Positions 37,818 through 61,412 are shown, counted from the stretch's first letter. The stretch is 64,000 bases of DNA from Cupriavidus cauae (GCF_008632125.1 NZ_VWRN01000022.1:117030-181029); one strand, 5' to 3'. Notes: generated from the sequence alone by a model not told the origin. Program-made: numbers and translations.

Positions 37818-38093
37818 TTACCTCTTCGCTTTCTTGTCAGCCGCGTGGCCCTTGAACGTGCGCGTCAGCGCAAATTCACCGAGCTTGTGGCCGACCATGT
37901 TTTCCGTGACGTACACCGGCACGTGTTGACGGCCGTTGTGGACGGCGATCGTCAGGCCGATGAACTCCGGCAGAATGGTCGAGCGGCGCGACCACGTCTT
38001 GATGGGTTTCTTGTCCTTGCCGCTGACAGCCGTTTCCACCTTCTTCAGCAGGTGGGCGTCACAGAAAGGACCCTTTTTTGCAGAACGAGTCAT
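37818..38093 (-). CDS. rpsS: 30S ribosomal protein S19
   Basis: 91 residues ([38 protein letters not shown]). Head protein of the 30S subunit. Confidence 0.99.
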   Translation of the reverse strand: MTRSAKKGPFCDAHLLKKVETAVSGKDKKPIKTWSRRSTILPEFIGLTIAVHNGRQHVPVYVTENMVGHKLGEFALTRTFKGHAADKKAKR

Positions 38094-38115
38094 GTGTTTA
38101 GCTCCTACCTACCGA

Positions 38116-38946
38116 TTAACGCTTGTGGCGGCGCTGCACGATCATGCTGGCAGTGCGCTTGTTGCTGCGGGTGCGGTAACCCTTGGTCGGGGTGCCCCAC
38201 GGCGACACAGGATCGCGACCAGCAGCGGTACGGCCTTCACCACCACCGTGCGGGTGGTCGATCGGGTTCATCACCACGCCGCGGACGGTCGGGCGAATAC
38301 CGCGCCAGCGCGTCGCGCCGGCCTTGCCGATCACGCGCAGGCTGTGCTCTTCGTTGCCCACTTCACCGATGGTGGCGCGGCATTCGATATGCACGCGGCG
38401 CACTTCACCGGAGCGCAGACGCACCTGGGCGTAGACGCCTTCGCGAGCCAGCAGCACGGCGGAACCGCCGGCGGCACGCGCGATCTGGGCGCCCTTGCCC
38501 GGCAGCATTTCCACGTTGTTGATCGTGGTACCGACCGGGATGTTGCGGATCGGCAGGTTGTTGCCGGCCTTGATCGGGGCTTCCGCGCCGTTCATCAGCT
38601 GCTGGCCGGCAACCATGCCCTTGGTGGCGATGATGTAGCGGCGCTCGCCGTCGGCGAACAGCACCAGCGCGATGTTGGCGCTGCGGTTCGGATCGTATTC
38701 CAGGCGCTCGACCTTGGCGGGGATGCCGTCCTTGTCGTTGCGCTTGAAGTCGACCACACGGTAGTGATGCTTGTGGCCACCGCCCTTGTGACGGGTGGTG
38801 ATGTGGCCATTGTTGTTACGGCCCGACTTCTGGAATTGCTTTTCCAGCAGCGGCGCGTACGGTTCGCCCTTGTGCAGGTTGCGGTTGACAACCTTCACCA
38901 TCGAGCGGCGACCCGGGGAAGTCGGCTTGGTCTTGACGAGTGCCAT
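38116..38946 (-). CDS. rplB: 50S ribosomal protein L2
   Basis: 276 residues, the peptidyl-transferase-centre-associated protein. The catalytic-loop region [14 protein letters not shown] with its conserved histidine and the C-terminal [14 protein letters not shown] are present. Confidence 0.99.
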   Translation of the reverse strand: MALVKTKPTSPGRRSMVKVVNRNLHKGEPYAPLLEKQFQKSGRNNNGHITTRHKGGGHKHHYRVVDFKRNDKDGIPAKVERLEYDPNRSANIALVLFADGERRYIIATKGMVAGQQLMNGAEAPIKAGNNLPIRNIPVGTTINNVEMLPGKGAQIARAAGGSAVLLAREGVYAQVRLRSGEVRRVHIECRATIGEVGNEEHSLRVIGKAGATRWRGIRPTVRGVVMNPIDHPHGGGEGRTAAGRDPVSPWGTPTKGYRTRSNKRTASMIVQRRHKR

Positions 38947-38948
38947 GA

Positions 38949-39263
38949 TTACTTGGCCTCCGCTTCAAAATTGATTTCCTGACCCGGCTTCAGCGACACG
39001 TAGGCCTTCTTCACATGGTTGCGACGACCCATGAAGCGACCGAAACGCTTTTGCTTGCCCTTCTGGTTCAGGATCTGAACGGACTGCACCTCGACCTTGA
39101 ACAGCAGTTCGACCGCCGCCTTCACTTCCGCCTTGTTGGCGTCGCGAGCGACTTCGAACACCACTTGTTCGTTCTTGTCGGCGACCAGGGTTGCCTTTTC
39201 GGAAACCACCGGCGCGAGCAGCACCTGCATCAAACGATGATCGTTCTTGGCTACTTGCGTCAT
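38949..39263 (-). CDS. rplW: 50S ribosomal protein L23
   Basis: 104 residues from the ATG at 39263, overlapping the rplD stop as ATGA. Docking site for trigger factor and SRP at the tunnel exit ([34 protein letters not shown]). Confidence 0.98.
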
Positions 39264-39880
39264 TTGAGCAACTCCTCGATCTGCGCGACGGCCGCCTTGG
39301 TCACCAGCACCTTCTTGTAGTGCACGAGCGACAGCGGATCGGCGTGGCGCGGCTCGACAACCGCCACGTGCGGCAGGTTGCGCGAAGCCAGGTAGAGGTT
39401 TTCGTCGAGGTTGTCGGTGATGATCAGCACCGAGTCCAGACCCATGGCCTTGAACTTGTCGGCCAGCAGCTTGGTCTTGGGCGCGTCGACGGAGAAACCC
39501 TCTACCACGTTGATACGACCTTCCCGGGCCAGCTGCGAATAGATCGAGCGCATGCCGGCACGGAACATCTTCTTGTTGACCTTCTGGCTGAAGTTCTCTT
39601 CCGGCGAGTTCGGGAAGATACGGCCGCCCCCGCGCCACAGCGGCGACGAGGACATACCGGCACGAGCACGGCCCGTACCCTTCTGACGCCACGGTTTCTT
39701 CGTGGTGTGCTTGACCTCTTCGCGGTCCTTCTGCTTCCGGTTGCCGCTACGCGCGTTGGCCTGGTAAGCGACGACGATCTGGTGAACCAGAGCTTCGTTG
39801 TAATCGCGGCCGAAGACTTCGGGCGAGGCGGAGACGCCTGCACCGATCTGGCCGTTGTCCTGGAGGAGCTTAAGTTCCAT
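39260..39880 (-). CDS. rplD: 50S ribosomal protein L4
   Basis: 206 residues. The exit-tunnel loop around [29 protein letters not shown] is standard. In enteric bacteria L4 represses the S10 operon; here its cluster begins at rplC rather than rpsJ. Confidence 0.99.
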
Positions 39881-39891
39881 GTGTCCGCTCC

Positions 39892-40542
39892 TTAAGCCGC
39901 AGCTTTGGCCTTGACGGCCGGGGTAACGATGACTTTGCCGCCCTTCGAACCCGGGATCGCGCCCTTGACCAGCAGCAGCTTGCGCTCTGCGTCGATCTTG
40001 GCGATGACCAGGTTTTGGACGGTACGCGTGACGTCACCGAGGTGGCCGGTCATGCGCTTGCCCGGGAACACACGGCCCGGATCCTGCGCCATACCGATCG
40101 AACCCGGCACGTTGTGCGAACGCGAGTTACCGTGCGTGGCACGGCCCGACGCGAAGTGGTAGCGCTTGATGGTACCGGCGTAGCCCTTACCGATCGTCAC
40201 GCCCTGCACGTCGATCTTCTGGCCGACCGCGAACAGGTCGACCGACAGCGTGCCGCCGGCTTGCAGCTCGGCAGCCTTGGCTGCATCCACGCGGAATTCT
40301 TTGATGACTTCGCCCGCTTCCACACCGGCTTTGGCGAGGTGACCCGCCAGCGGCTTGGTGACGCGGCTTGCGCGCCGGGCGCCGAAGGTGACTTGCACCG
40401 CGGTATAACCGTCGGTCTCGTCCGTCTTGATTTGCGTCACGCGGTTGTCGCCGACCTCGATCACGGTCACGGGAATTGCTTCACCGTCGTCCGTGAAAAT
40501 ACGGGTCATGCCAACCTTGCGACCTACAAGGCCAAGGCTCAT
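39892..40542 (-). CDS. rplC: 50S ribosomal protein L3
   Basis: 216 residues from the ATG at 40542 ([16 protein letters not shown]), which has GGAG six bases upstream. Upstream in-frame Mets do not match the family. The conserved [16 protein letters not shown] loop that reaches the peptidyl transferase centre is present. First gene of its own transcription unit, about 150 bases downstream of a promoter. Confidence 0.98.
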   Translation of the reverse strand: MSLGLVGRKVGMTRIFTDDGEAIPVTVIEVGDNRVTQIKTDETDGYTAVQVTFGARRASRVTKPLAGHLAKAGVEAGEVIKEFRVDAAKAAELQAGGTLSVDLFAVGQKIDVQGVTIGKGYAGTIKRYHFASGRATHGNSRSHNVPGSIGMAQDPGRVFPGKRMTGHLGDVTRTVQNLVIAKIDAERKLLLVKGAIPGSKGGKVIVTPAVKAKAAA

Positions 40543-40690
40543 GGTTTGCTCCATTCCCGGCTGCGATTGGCCGGGGCTGATTGATACACGAAACGTGTTG
40601 AGTGTTTCTGGTGTCGGGGGCTTGCGCAAAAGAGACGGCGCGCGGCCAAAACGGCCAGCCCAATACCCATAGATAGATGGGTAGCCTTAC

Positions 40691-40719
40691 ACTATATCGC
40701 AGCGTCCTGGAAAGGGCAA
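40691..40719 (-). promoter_or_regulatory. Promoter of the rplC-rpsQ (S10-type) unit
   Basis: Minus strand TTGCCC, 17-base spacer, TATAGT, between the rpsJ terminator and rplC. A small hairpin (CCCATCTATCTATGGG, 40667-40682) lies just after the expected start, in the leader. Confidence 0.7.
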
Positions 40720-40803
40720 CTGCAATCTGGCAAGGGGTTCAGCAAATGGGGTTTTGCTGTTGCAACGTGGTTGATACGTCGCTATTTCGGCGTTCCGGCA
40801 CCG

Positions 40804-40836
40804 AAAAAGGAAAACGGCGAACTTGCGTTCGCCGTT
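40804..40836 (-). terminator. Terminator after rpsJ
   Basis: Ten-base stem AACGGCGAAC/GTTCGCCGTT with a four-base loop, followed on the minus strand by TTCCTTTTT. It separates the str unit (ending at rpsJ) from rplC. Confidence 0.82.
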
Positions 40837-40881
40837 CCACTGCAGAGCGGCCGCGCGGGGCGGCCGGTCTCGTCGGATCGA

Positions 40882-41190
40882 TTACACCTTGATCTCGACG
40901 TCCACGCCAGCCGGCAGGTCCAGCTTCATCAGCGCGTCGACGGTCTTTTCCGACGGGTCGACGATGTCCAGCAGACGCTGATGGGTGCGGATCTCGAACT
41001 GATCGCGGCTGGTCTTGTTCACGTGCGGCGAACGCAGGATGTCGAAGCGCTCGATGCGGGTCGGCAGGGGAACCGGGCCCTTGACGATCGCGCCGGTGCG
41101 CTTGGCGGTATCCACGATTTCGGCGGCCGACTGGTCGATCAGGCGATAGTCGAAAGCCTTCAGGCGGATACGGATCTTCTGGTTCTGCAT
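40882..41190 (-). CDS. rpsJ: 30S ribosomal protein S10
   Basis: 102 residues; 30S head protein and NusB partner in antitermination ([30 protein letters not shown]). It sits with tuf upstream (84-base gap) and has its own terminator downstream, so here it belongs to the str transcription unit. Confidence 0.99.
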   Translation of the reverse strand: MQNQKIRIRLKAFDYRLIDQSAAEIVDTAKRTGAIVKGPVPLPTRIERFDILRSPHVNKTSRDQFEIRTHQRLLDIVDPSEKTVDALMKLDLPAGVDVEIKV

Positions 41191-41273
41191 GATTTTTCCT
41201 TAAAAGAGCGATGGGCCGTCACGGCCCGGTGGTAGCAGGGACGGGCGGAGGCCACCCGTCCCGACAGCCTGGT

Positions 41274-42464
<1,191 letters not shown>

Positions 42465-42546
42465 TTTCTTCAGCTCCTAATGGAATGCAGTCTTGTGGAT
42501 TCATCACGCCGCCACGCCCTGGCGGGCGCAGCGGCATACAGCCTGT

Positions 42547-44655
<2,109 letters not shown>

Positions 44656-44774
44656 TTTAATCCTCTAATTCGTCAGTGAGGCGCCGGCATCTCTTGGCCT
44701 ACGCCCCTAACACAAACGGGCGAGATGTGTAAAAACACAGCCCGCCCGGCAACCAACTGCGAATCCCGCGCGCT

Positions 44775-45245
44775 TTAGAAGCGGAAGTGCGAGAACGCCT
44801 TGTTGGCTTCGGCCATGCGGTGCACTTCGTCGCGCTTCTTCATCGCGCCGCCACGACCTTCCGCTGCCTCAAGCAGTTCGCCAGCCAAGCGCAGCGCCAT
44901 CGACTTCTCGCTACGCTTCTTCGCGGCCTCACGCAGCCAACGCATCGCCAATGCCAAACGACGCGACGGACGGACTTCGACCGGAACCTGATAGTTGGCG
45001 CCACCGACGCGGCGGCTCTTCACTTCCACCACCGGCTTCACGTTGTTGATCGCAACGGAGAACACTTCGATGGGGGCCTTGCCTGCCTTCTTTTCGATCT
45101 GGTCGAACGCGCCATAAACGATGCGCTCGGCAACCGACTTCTTGCCGTCCAGCATCAGCACGTTCATGAACTTGGCAACTTCGACGTTACCGAACTTCGG
45201 ATCAGGCAGGATTTCCCGCTTGGGGACTTCACGACGACGTGGCAT
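44775..45245 (-). CDS. rpsG: 30S ribosomal protein S7
   Basis: 156 residues from the ATG at 45245 ([19 protein letters not shown]). Nucleates the 30S head and, in enterics, represses the str operon. The 18 upstream in-frame codons are leader. Confidence 0.98.
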   Translation of the reverse strand: MPRRREVPKREILPDPKFGNVEVAKFMNVLMLDGKKSVAERIVYGAFDQIEKKAGKAPIEVFSVAINNVKPVVEVKSRRVGGANYQVPVEVRPSRRLALAMRWLREAAKKRSEKSMALRLAGELLEAAEGRGGAMKKRDEVHRMAEANKAFSHFRF

Positions 45246-45448
45246 CTTCTTTCCTTTGGATTCAGTTGAGTGCGGGTTCTTCCGCGCTCTGGCCACCAAC
45301 TAGCTTGCCTTCCTGCGCCAGGGGCGCGGCAAATTCGCCGGGTGGACCACTTACTCGACGGCACGGCGCAGCAAACTGGCCGTTGTACCGCCGCTTGTTG
45401 ACAGCAACATGACGCTGGGCGCCAGCCACCATCGCTTGTGTTGCTGGC

Positions 45449-45826
45449 TCAGGCAGCCTTCGGACGCTTCGCGCCGTACTTCGAACGCGCTTGCTTGCGG
45501 TCCTTGACGCCTTGCAGGTCGAGCGAGCCGCGCACGATGTGGTAACGCACACCCGGCAAGTCCTTGACACGACCACCGCGGATCAGCACGACCGAGTGTT
45601 CCTGCAGGTTGTGGCCTTCACCGCCGATATACGAGATGACCTCGAAACCGTTGGTCAGGCGCACCTTGGCGACCTTACGCAGTGCCGAGTTCGGCTTCTT
45701 CGGCGTGGTGGTGTACACGCGGGTGCACACGCCACGGCGTTGGGGGCAGTTCTCAAGCGCCGGGCTCTTGCTCTTGATGACTTCAGAGACGCGCGGCTTG
45801 CGAACCAGTTGGTTGATAGTTGGCAT
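45449..45826 (-). CDS. rpsL: 30S ribosomal protein S12
   Basis: 125 residues. The decoding-site loop [12 protein letters not shown] has Lys43, and Lys88 is in [12 protein letters not shown], the wild-type residues associated with streptomycin sensitivity. First gene of the str operon. Confidence 0.99.
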   Translation of the reverse strand: MPTINQLVRKPRVSEVIKSKSPALENCPQRRGVCTRVYTTTPKKPNSALRKVAKVRLTNGFEVISYIGGEGHNLQEHSVVLIRGGRVKDLPGVRYHIVRGSLDLQGVKDRKQARSKYGAKRPKAA

Positions 45827-46254
45827 TGTTCAATCCAGCTTGGTTTTACAAAAAAACACCGCTTCGGCGACGAACCGGCGGCACGCCAGCAAGCGCGACG
45901 ACGATCGACGAAACGGTAGGACGGGTTTTGGGCGGGAGCAGGTGAGCAGAACGCTCTGGGACGGGACTGTGTGAACAACCAGGCTTGCCAAAGAGCGCGA
46001 GCTCGCCTGGGATCCCGCTGGGCCGGCCAGGTCGGCGATGACCTGTCTGCCGGGGCGATCGCCGGACACTGGGTGCCACCAAACGACGCGCGAGCGAAAT
46101 CCGAAGCCAAAAACTCGAATCCGGCATGCTAGCAGCGCACCGATCAGCGGTCAAGCGGTTTACCTCGAGCAAATCGCTTTATGAGACGGCCGCCCCCGCC
46201 GGTGTCGTGTAGGACCTCCGGGATCCGGCAACCCGCCTGCGGCCGGGCCGCAGT
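45827..46254. other. recQ-rpsL intergenic region (str leader)
   Basis: 428 bases without a gene. It holds the str promoter at 46126-46154 and a long (~300-base) leader before rpsL. The short open frames here show no family features. Near recQ (46180-46250) there is only GC-rich sequence, no clear terminator. Confidence 0.7.
46126..46154 (-). promoter_or_regulatory. Promoter of the str operon (rpsL-rpsG-fusA-tuf-rpsJ)
   Basis: Minus strand TTGACC, 17-base spacer, TAGCAT, about 300 bases upstream of rpsL. Near-consensus hexamers and spacing. Confidence 0.75.
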
Positions 46255-48105
<1,851 letters not shown>

Positions 48106-48266
48106 AGCAACTGCGGAAACGGGGCAAGGTGTCGGAAAGGCGTAACCATACCACCGCACCGGCTTCCGATCGCTTCGAATCGTGACGGCGCCCGCCATCG
48201 TCGGCCATCGCCGCGCCGGCGTGGCATCCCGCCTCGCCGCGCCCTGCTGCGCCACTGCTGCGCCAC

Positions 48267-48376
48267 TGCCGTGCTCCTGCCGTGCTCCTGCCGTGCCCCT
48301 GCCGTGCTCCTGCCGTGCTCCTGCCGTGCTCCTGCCGTGCTCCTGCCGTGCTCCTGCCGTGCTCCTGCCGTGCCCC
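48267..48376. repeat. 11-bp tandem array (10 units) upstream of recQ
   Basis: Ten contiguous units of TGCCGTGCTCC, two with CCCC endings, then diverged copies. Unit length 11 is not codon-compatible; apparent Pro-Cys-Ser-Cys-Arg protein repeats here are artefacts of that periodicity. Confidence 0.95.
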
Positions 48377-48650
48377 CGGCCGTGCTCTTGCCGCGCCCCC
48401 TGCCGCGCCCCTGCCGCGCGCGTCGGCTGCCACGTGGATACGGCCGCCGGAATCAGGTCTTCGCCGTATCACACCCCAACGTCGCGGATTTTCGATTTTC
48501 GTCTGGTGCTTGCGTGGCGGACGGTGATGTATTCGAGAATCCCAAGTCGGCTCCGGAAACCGTAAGACAGCGCCCCGTTGCGACGACGAAGATCTGCCTC
48601 GTCCAATCGTTGTTCAAGCAACGATGACGACGATCAGAACCATCGCAGTG

Positions 48651-48685
48651 TTTTGGACGCGGTCTTTTGGACGCGGCCTTTTGGA
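48651..48685. repeat. 14-bp repeat ahead of the hypothetical gene
   Basis: Two and a half copies of TTTTGGACGCGGTC immediately upstream of the ribosome binding site of the gene at 48704. Confidence 0.85.
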
Positions 48686-48703
48686 GTTTCCTGGAGCTTT
48701 CCC

Positions 48704-49126
48704 ATGCTTGTCTCGCCCATTTCCCATCCCCAACACCCGGTCCAGCCGCTCGCGACCGCGGCGCAGGAGTCGAACCTCGTCGGCGCCGCCGAGGCGGCTG
48801 CCGTCAGCGCCGGCGGCGACCTGGACCTGTTCGCCGCCGCGAAGTTCTACCGCGAAAAGGCCGATGAACTGGCGAAGCTGTCGCAGCAGAGCGGCAACTA
48901 CGAAACCGCGACGCTGAGCGATTCGGAGATCAAGTCGCTGCGCAACGCGGGCGTGCCGATCGATGCCCTCCTGAAGCAATATGGCCAGAAGCTGGGCTCG
49001 CGCCAGTTCGGCGTGCTGTCCGACCTGATCATGGAGACGCTGGAGAAGCCGGTTGGCTTCGCCGCCGGCGATGCGGTCCCGGCGCAGTCGGCGGCGATCA
49101 CCGTAGCGGCGCGCGCCTACGTGTAG
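48704..49126 (+). CDS. Hypothetical protein, 140 aa
   Basis: Not recognised. The ATG at 48704 has GGAG eight bases upstream. It encodes an acidic, largely helical-looking protein without signal peptide or membrane segment: FAAAKFYREKADELAKLSQQ in the middle, then TLSDSEIKSLRNAGVPIDALLKQ and an Ala/Val-rich C-terminus. The body of the frame has ordinary codon use, unlike the surrounding repeats, and a good terminator follows at 49181, so it is probably a real gene. A short helical adaptor or chaperone-like protein is possible, but this is a guess. Confidence 0.7.
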   Translation: MLVSPISHPQHPVQPLATAAQESNLVGAAEAAAVSAGGDLDLFAAAKFYREKADELAKLSQQSGNYETATLSDSEIKSLRNAGVPIDALLKQYGQKLGSRQFGVLSDLIMETLEKPVGFAAGDAVPAQSAAITVAARAYV

Positions 49127-49180
49127 GCGGCATCGCGCGTTTGGTCCTGGCGTTGACTCCAACGTCAGGCGGCCAAAAAA

Positions 49181-49212
49181 AAGCCCGGTGCGATTTCTCG
49201 CACCGGGCTTTT
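49181..49212. terminator. Bidirectional terminator between the hypothetical gene and rpoC
   Basis: A stem AAGCCCGGTGCGA/TCGCACCGGGCTT with a short loop, a T-run on the minus strand and TTTT on the plus strand. It ends both the 48704 gene and the rpoBC transcript. Confidence 0.93.
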
Positions 49213-49230
49213 CACTACTGGCTTGCTGCT

Positions 49231-49300
49231 GCGACCGTACTGCAGCGACCGTACTACAGCGGCCTCGCTACAGCCTCTTTGCCGCAGCGTTACCGCATCG
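49231..49300. repeat. 14-bp degenerate tandem array after rpoC
   Basis: Five 14-bp units starting GCGACCGTACT(G/A)CA and decaying, wedged between the terminator and the rpoC stop codon. Confidence 0.78.
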
Positions 49301-49303
49301 GCC

Positions 49304-53554
<4,251 letters not shown>

Positions 53555-53662
53555 TGCAACTCCTTGTTTCGCCGCCGGCCCGAGGTAACGGGCCGCCGGC
53601 ATTCATCCTGTGGGAAATCCGCCGGAGACGGCGTGACTGCCGCCTCCGTTCCGATCTGTCGA

Positions 53663-57769
<4,107 letters not shown>

Positions 57770-58176
57770 GGGATCTCCGAATCATCGCAGGGCTGGCTGG
57801 ACCTGACCGGCGCCTGAGGTGTTCAGCGACTGGGAGGGGATTTGGCGGTTGGCCGCTACCAACCTCTGGCTGACGGTGTCCGCACGCTGCGAAACGGCGC
57901 CATCATCCACGCGCGCCGGTCCGGGGAACACCCGACCAAACTTGTCTTCTGCAGTCGGTTCAGAAGACAAACATCAGCAGCAACCGCTTAGTGTGCCACT
58001 GATGTTTGGCCTCTGCTGCGGCCCGGAGGTTCACCCCGACGCCGAGTGGGCAATGCATCACTTCTCGCGCGAATGAGTGTCCAATAAAACACACATCACA
58101 GAAGCGCAAAAAGGCTGGCGCCGGGATTTCCCCTTTGCCAGCCCCACTCGCGTGCCGGAGGGCACGCGAAAACTGC
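57770..58176. other. rplL-rpoB intergenic leader
   Basis: 407 bases without a gene, inside the rplKAJL-rpoBC cluster. It holds a terminator-like hairpin directly after rplL (58108-58143) and a second hairpin CGCGTGCC/GGCACGCG at 58149-58168. The remaining leader has no clear promoter by eye. In E. coli this gap contains an attenuator and an RNase III site; an analogous role is inferred. Confidence 0.7.
58108..58143 (-). terminator. Attenuator/terminator between rplL and rpoB
   Basis: Stem GGCTGGC/GCCAGCC enclosing a loop with a secondary GGGGAAA-TCCC pairing, followed on the minus strand by five Ts, about 35 bases past the rplL stop. Confidence 0.7.
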
Positions 58177-58554
58177 TTACTTGATTTCGACCTTCGCGCC
58201 GGCGTCTTCCAGCTTCTTCTTGGCCTCGTCGGCAGCAGCCTTGTCCACGCCTTCCTTGACGGGCTTCGGTGCGCCATCGACCAGGTCCTTGGCTTCCTTC
58301 AGGCCCAGGCCGGTGATTTCGCGAACGGCCTTGATCACGCCAACCTTGTTCGCGCCGACTTCAGCCAGCACGACGTTGAACTCGGTCTTCTCTTCGGCGG
58401 CAGCGCCAGCGCCAGCAGCGCCCGGAGCGGCAGCCACGGCCATCGCGGCGGCGGACACGCCAAACTTCTCTTCGAACGCCTTGACCAGGTCGTTCAGTTC
58501 CATCACGGACATCGCGCCAACGGCTTCGAGGATGTCGTCTTTGGTGATTGCCAT
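58177..58554 (-). CDS. rplL: 50S ribosomal protein L7/L12
   Basis: 125 residues. N-terminal dimerisation domain ([33 protein letters not shown]), Ala/Gly-rich hinge, and C-terminal factor-binding domain ([27 protein letters not shown]). Forms the stalk with L10. Confidence 0.99.
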   Translation of the reverse strand: MAITKDDILEAVGAMSVMELNDLVKAFEEKFGVSAAAMAVAAAPGAAGAGAAAEEKTEFNVVLAEVGANKVGVIKAVREITGLGLKEAKDLVDGAPKPVKEGVDKAAADEAKKKLEDAGAKVEIK

Positions 58555-58612
58555 TTGGAAATACTCCTAGATTTGATTCGGTATCGGTATTGCGATCGGG
58601 ACGAGCCTGGCC

Positions 58613-59131
58613 TTAGGCCGCGGCGCCTTCCTCGGCGGGGGCACCTTCGCTCTTCTTCTCGGCCAGCGCGGCCAGCAGGCGGGCAAAGCCCGACACCGGC
58701 GCTTGCATGACGCCAAGCAGCTGAGCAATCAGTTGGTCGCGGCTCGGGATCGAGGCCAGCGCCTTGACGGCGTTGACGTCGAGCACCTTGCCGTCGAACG
58801 ACCCGGCGCGCAGGACCAGCTTGTCGTTGGTCTTGGCGAAGTCGTTCAGAACCTTGGCCGAGGCCACTGCATCTTCGGAAATCCCGTAGATCAGCGGACC
58901 GGTCAATTGCTCCGCGAGCGCGGCAAACGGCGTACCTTCCACGGCGCGGCGAGCCAGCGTGTTCTTCAGAACGCGCAGGTAGACGCCTTGCTCGCGGGCG
59001 GTGGCACGCAGCTTGGTCAGATCGCCAACCGTGATGCCGCGATATTCGGCCACGACGATGGTCTGGGCTTTGGCGACTTGCGCCGACACCTCAGCAACGA
59101 CGGCCTTCTTATCTTCAATATTGAGTGGCAC
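58613..59131 (-). CDS. rplJ: 50S ribosomal protein L10
   Basis: 172 residues from a GTG at 59131 (then [22 protein letters not shown]). GGAG seven bases upstream decides this start; in-frame codons further upstream belong to the leader. Stalk base protein and autogenous repressor of rplJL in other bacteria. Confidence 0.97.
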   Translation of the reverse strand: MPLNIEDKKAVVAEVSAQVAKAQTIVVAEYRGITVGDLTKLRATAREQGVYLRVLKNTLARRAVEGTPFAALAEQLTGPLIYGISEDAVASAKVLNDFAKTNDKLVLRAGSFDGKVLDVNAVKALASIPSRDQLIAQLLGVMQAPVSGFARLLAALAEKKSEGAPAEEGAAA

Positions 59132-59525
59132 GGTTAAGCTCCAAAACGATGCGCGGTGCTCCGGCGACGGAGGACCTTGCATCAGTCCAAACGAACGGCG
59201 TCCGATTGGCCCGAATCACCCGGGGATCTCGCCCCGGACCATTCCAACCTTCGGGTTCGCCATCTACGCTGGCGGGCGGGGTGCCGTCACCTTGTTGCCG
59301 TGTACGGTCCCACCAATTAAGGCCATGCCGCACCGAAGCGCGAACATGACCGCCAGCGGTCTTTGATAACCAGCGGGACCGGCGGCTGGCGCCGGCACCA
59401 CTGCCCAAAGCCTTTCTCTGGCCCGCCCTGGCGAGCCGGTCCCGGCGCAGTGCCGGAACCTCGAATGCTTCGCCGACCGGTGTTATCGGGTCCGGTCGGC
59501 CAATTGACCGCGTATGGCCAGCCGC
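59132..59525 (-). promoter_or_regulatory. rplJ leader (probable L10-binding leader) and rplA-rplJ gap
   Basis: 394 bases without a gene between rplA and rplJ. On the minus strand two hairpins follow rplA (59473-59499, CCGACCGG/CCGGTCGG; 59438-59460). Then a structured segment at about 59300-59380 contains AAAGACCGCTGGCGGTC and CCTTAATTGGT, which resemble parts of the known L10 leader RNA. Autoregulation by the L10-L12 complex is inferred from family knowledge; the fold was not computed. Confidence 0.5.
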
Positions 59526-60221
59526 TTAGGCGGCCAGCGAAGCCTGATCGACGCGAACGCCCACGCCCATGGTCGAGGAGACCGCGATCTTGCGCAGGTA
59601 GACGCCCTTGCTGGTGGCCGGCTTGGCCTTGACCAGCGCGTCGATCAGCGCCGACAGGTTGGTCTTCAGCGCGGCGTCCTCGAACGAACGGCGGCCGATG
59701 GTCGCGTGGATGATACCGGCCTTGTCGACACGGAACTGGACCTGACCGGCCTTGGCGTTCTTCACGGCCTGGGCCACGTCGGGGGTCACGGTACCGACCT
59801 TCGGGTTCGGCATCAGGCCGCGCGGGCCGAGAATCTGGCCCAGCGTACCGACGATACGCATCGTGTCCGGCGAAGCGATCACGACGTCGAAGTTCAGGTT
59901 GCCGGCCTTGACCTGCTCGGCCAGGTCTTCCATGCCGACCACGTCGGCGCCGGCGGCCTTGGCCGCTTCAGCCTTCTCGCCCTGGGCGAACACCGCCACG
60001 CGGACCGACTTGCCGGTACCGGCGGGCAGCACCACCGAGCCACGGACCACCTGGTCCGACTTCTTGGCGTCGATGCCCAGCTGCACGGCGACGTCGATCG
60101 ACTCGTCGAACTTGGCCGACGCGCATTCCTTGACCAGGCCCAGCGCCTCGTCGATCGGGTAGAACTTGGTGCGCTCGATCTTGGCCTTGTTGGCCGCTAC
60201 GCGCTTCGAAACCTTAGCCAT
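59526..60221 (-). CDS. rplA: 50S ribosomal protein L1
   Basis: 231 residues. L1 stalk protein and translational repressor of rplKA in many bacteria. Signature GRILGP-type segment [21 protein letters not shown] is intact. Its ATG lies directly against the rplK stop. Confidence 0.99.
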   Translation of the reverse strand: MAKVSKRVAANKAKIERTKFYPIDEALGLVKECASAKFDESIDVAVQLGIDAKKSDQVVRGSVVLPAGTGKSVRVAVFAQGEKAEAAKAAGADVVGMEDLAEQVKAGNLNFDVVIASPDTMRIVGTLGQILGPRGLMPNPKVGTVTPDVAQAVKNAKAGQVQFRVDKAGIIHATIGRRSFEDAALKTNLSALIDALVKAKPATSKGVYLRKIAVSSTMGVGVRVDQASLAA

Positions 60222-60653
60222 TTACAGACCCTCCACGGTGATACCCATCGAACGGGCCGAGCCCGCGATGGTGCGCACTGCCGCGTCCAGATCGGCGGCG
60301 GTCAGGTCGGCGTTCTTGGCCTTGGCGATGTCTTCAGCCTGGGCGCGGGTGATCTTGCCAACCTTATCGGTGTGCGGCTTGGCCGAACCCTTGGTGATGC
60401 CGGCAGCCTTCTTGATCAGCACGGTGGCCGGCGGCGACTTCATCACGAAGGTGAAGCTCTTGTCGGCGTAGGCGGTAATCACCACCGGCACCGGCAGGCC
60501 GGGTTCCATACCCTGGGTCTGCGCGTTGAACGCCTTGCAGAACTCCATGATGTTCAGGCCACGCTGACCCAGTGCCGGGCCCACGGGCGGGGAGGGGTTC
60601 GCTTTACCAGCCGGGATCTGCAGCTTGATAAAGCCAATAATCTTCTTGGCCAT
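60222..60653 (-). CDS. rplK: 50S ribosomal protein L11
   Basis: 143 residues ([29 protein letters not shown]). Factor-binding centre protein, needed for RelA activation. Directly abuts rplA. Confidence 0.99.
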   Translation of the reverse strand: MAKKIIGFIKLQIPAGKANPSPPVGPALGQRGLNIMEFCKAFNAQTQGMEPGLPVPVVITAYADKSFTFVMKSPPATVLIKKAAGITKGSAKPHTDKVGKITRAQAEDIAKAKNADLTAADLDAAVRTIAGSARSMGITVEGL

Positions 60654-60823
60654 CTTTACTCCAATCCGGACCGCTGCACGTCAGGCAGTCGATCCTGTTG
60701 AGTCGTAACGCGCTGTCGCCGGCCGCCGGTGGCGGACCTGGCCTCACGCTCCTCTTGTGCCCCTTGCGGGGCGTCGCTGGTCGCACTGCCGAAGGCGGCG
60801 CGACCCTGCGAATCCTGTGACGA

Positions 60824-61402
60824 TCAGACCTTCTCGACCTGGCCGAACTCGAGCTCGACCGGGGTGGCGCGACCGAAGATGGTCACCGAGACGCGCAGGC
60901 GCGACTTCTCGTAATTGACCTCTTCCACGTTGCCGTTGAAGTCGGTGAACGGGCCGTCCTTGACGCGCACCATTTCGCCCACCTCGAACAGCGTCTTGGG
61001 CCGCGGCTTTTCGACGCCTTCCTGCATCTGCGTCATGATCTTGTCGACTTCCTTCTGGGAAATCGGACTCGGGCGGTTACGCGCGCCGCCGACGAAGCCG
61101 GTCACCTTGCTGGTGTTCTTCACCAGGTGCCACGTCTCGTCGGTCATCTCCATTTCCACGAGCACATAGCCCGGGAAGAAGCGCCGCTCGGTCACCGAAC
61201 GCTGACCGCCCTTCATTTCGATCACTTCCTCGGACGGCACCAGGATGCGTCCGAACTTGTCCTGCATCTCCGCGCGCTCGATGCGTTCCTGCAAGGCGCG
61301 CTGCACGCTCTTCTCCATGCCGGAGTAAGCGTGGACCACGTACCAGCGCTTCTTCGAAGGCGGCTGCGTAGGAGTGGATTCCTGCTTTGCGTCGTCCGTC
61401 AT
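60824..61402 (-). CDS. nusG: Transcription antitermination factor NusG
   Basis: 192 residues. N-terminal NGN domain ([32 protein letters not shown]) and C-terminal KOW domain ([21 protein letters not shown]). Couples polymerase to ribosome and to Rho. Ten bases after secE. Confidence 0.99.
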   Translation of the reverse strand: MTDDAKQESTPTQPPSKKRWYVVHAYSGMEKSVQRALQERIERAEMQDKFGRILVPSEEVIEMKGGQRSVTERRFFPGYVLVEMEMTDETWHLVKNTSKVTGFVGGARNRPSPISQKEVDKIMTQMQEGVEKPRPKTLFEVGEMVRVKDGPFTDFNGNVEEVNYEKSRLRVSVTIFGRATPVELEFGQVEKV

Positions 61403-61412
61403 GTCCTTTCCC

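Larger units (their letters stand above)
48106..48703. other. Repeat-bearing region between recQ and the hypothetical gene
   Basis: 598 bases without a recognisable gene, between divergently transcribed genes. It holds the 11-bp array at 48267-48376, its decayed continuation to about 48420, and the 14-bp repeat at 48651. No convincing promoter was found by eye for either neighbour. Confidence 0.7.

Noticed and set aside
46180..46250. Intrinsic terminator after recQ
   Set aside because: Only GC-rich sequence with weak pairing and no T-run was seen.
48182..48565. Protein with Leu-Pro-Cys-Ser-Cys-Arg-Ala repeats
   Set aside because: The repeats come from the 11-bp array, which cycles all three frames; there is no ribosome binding site and no non-repeat domain.
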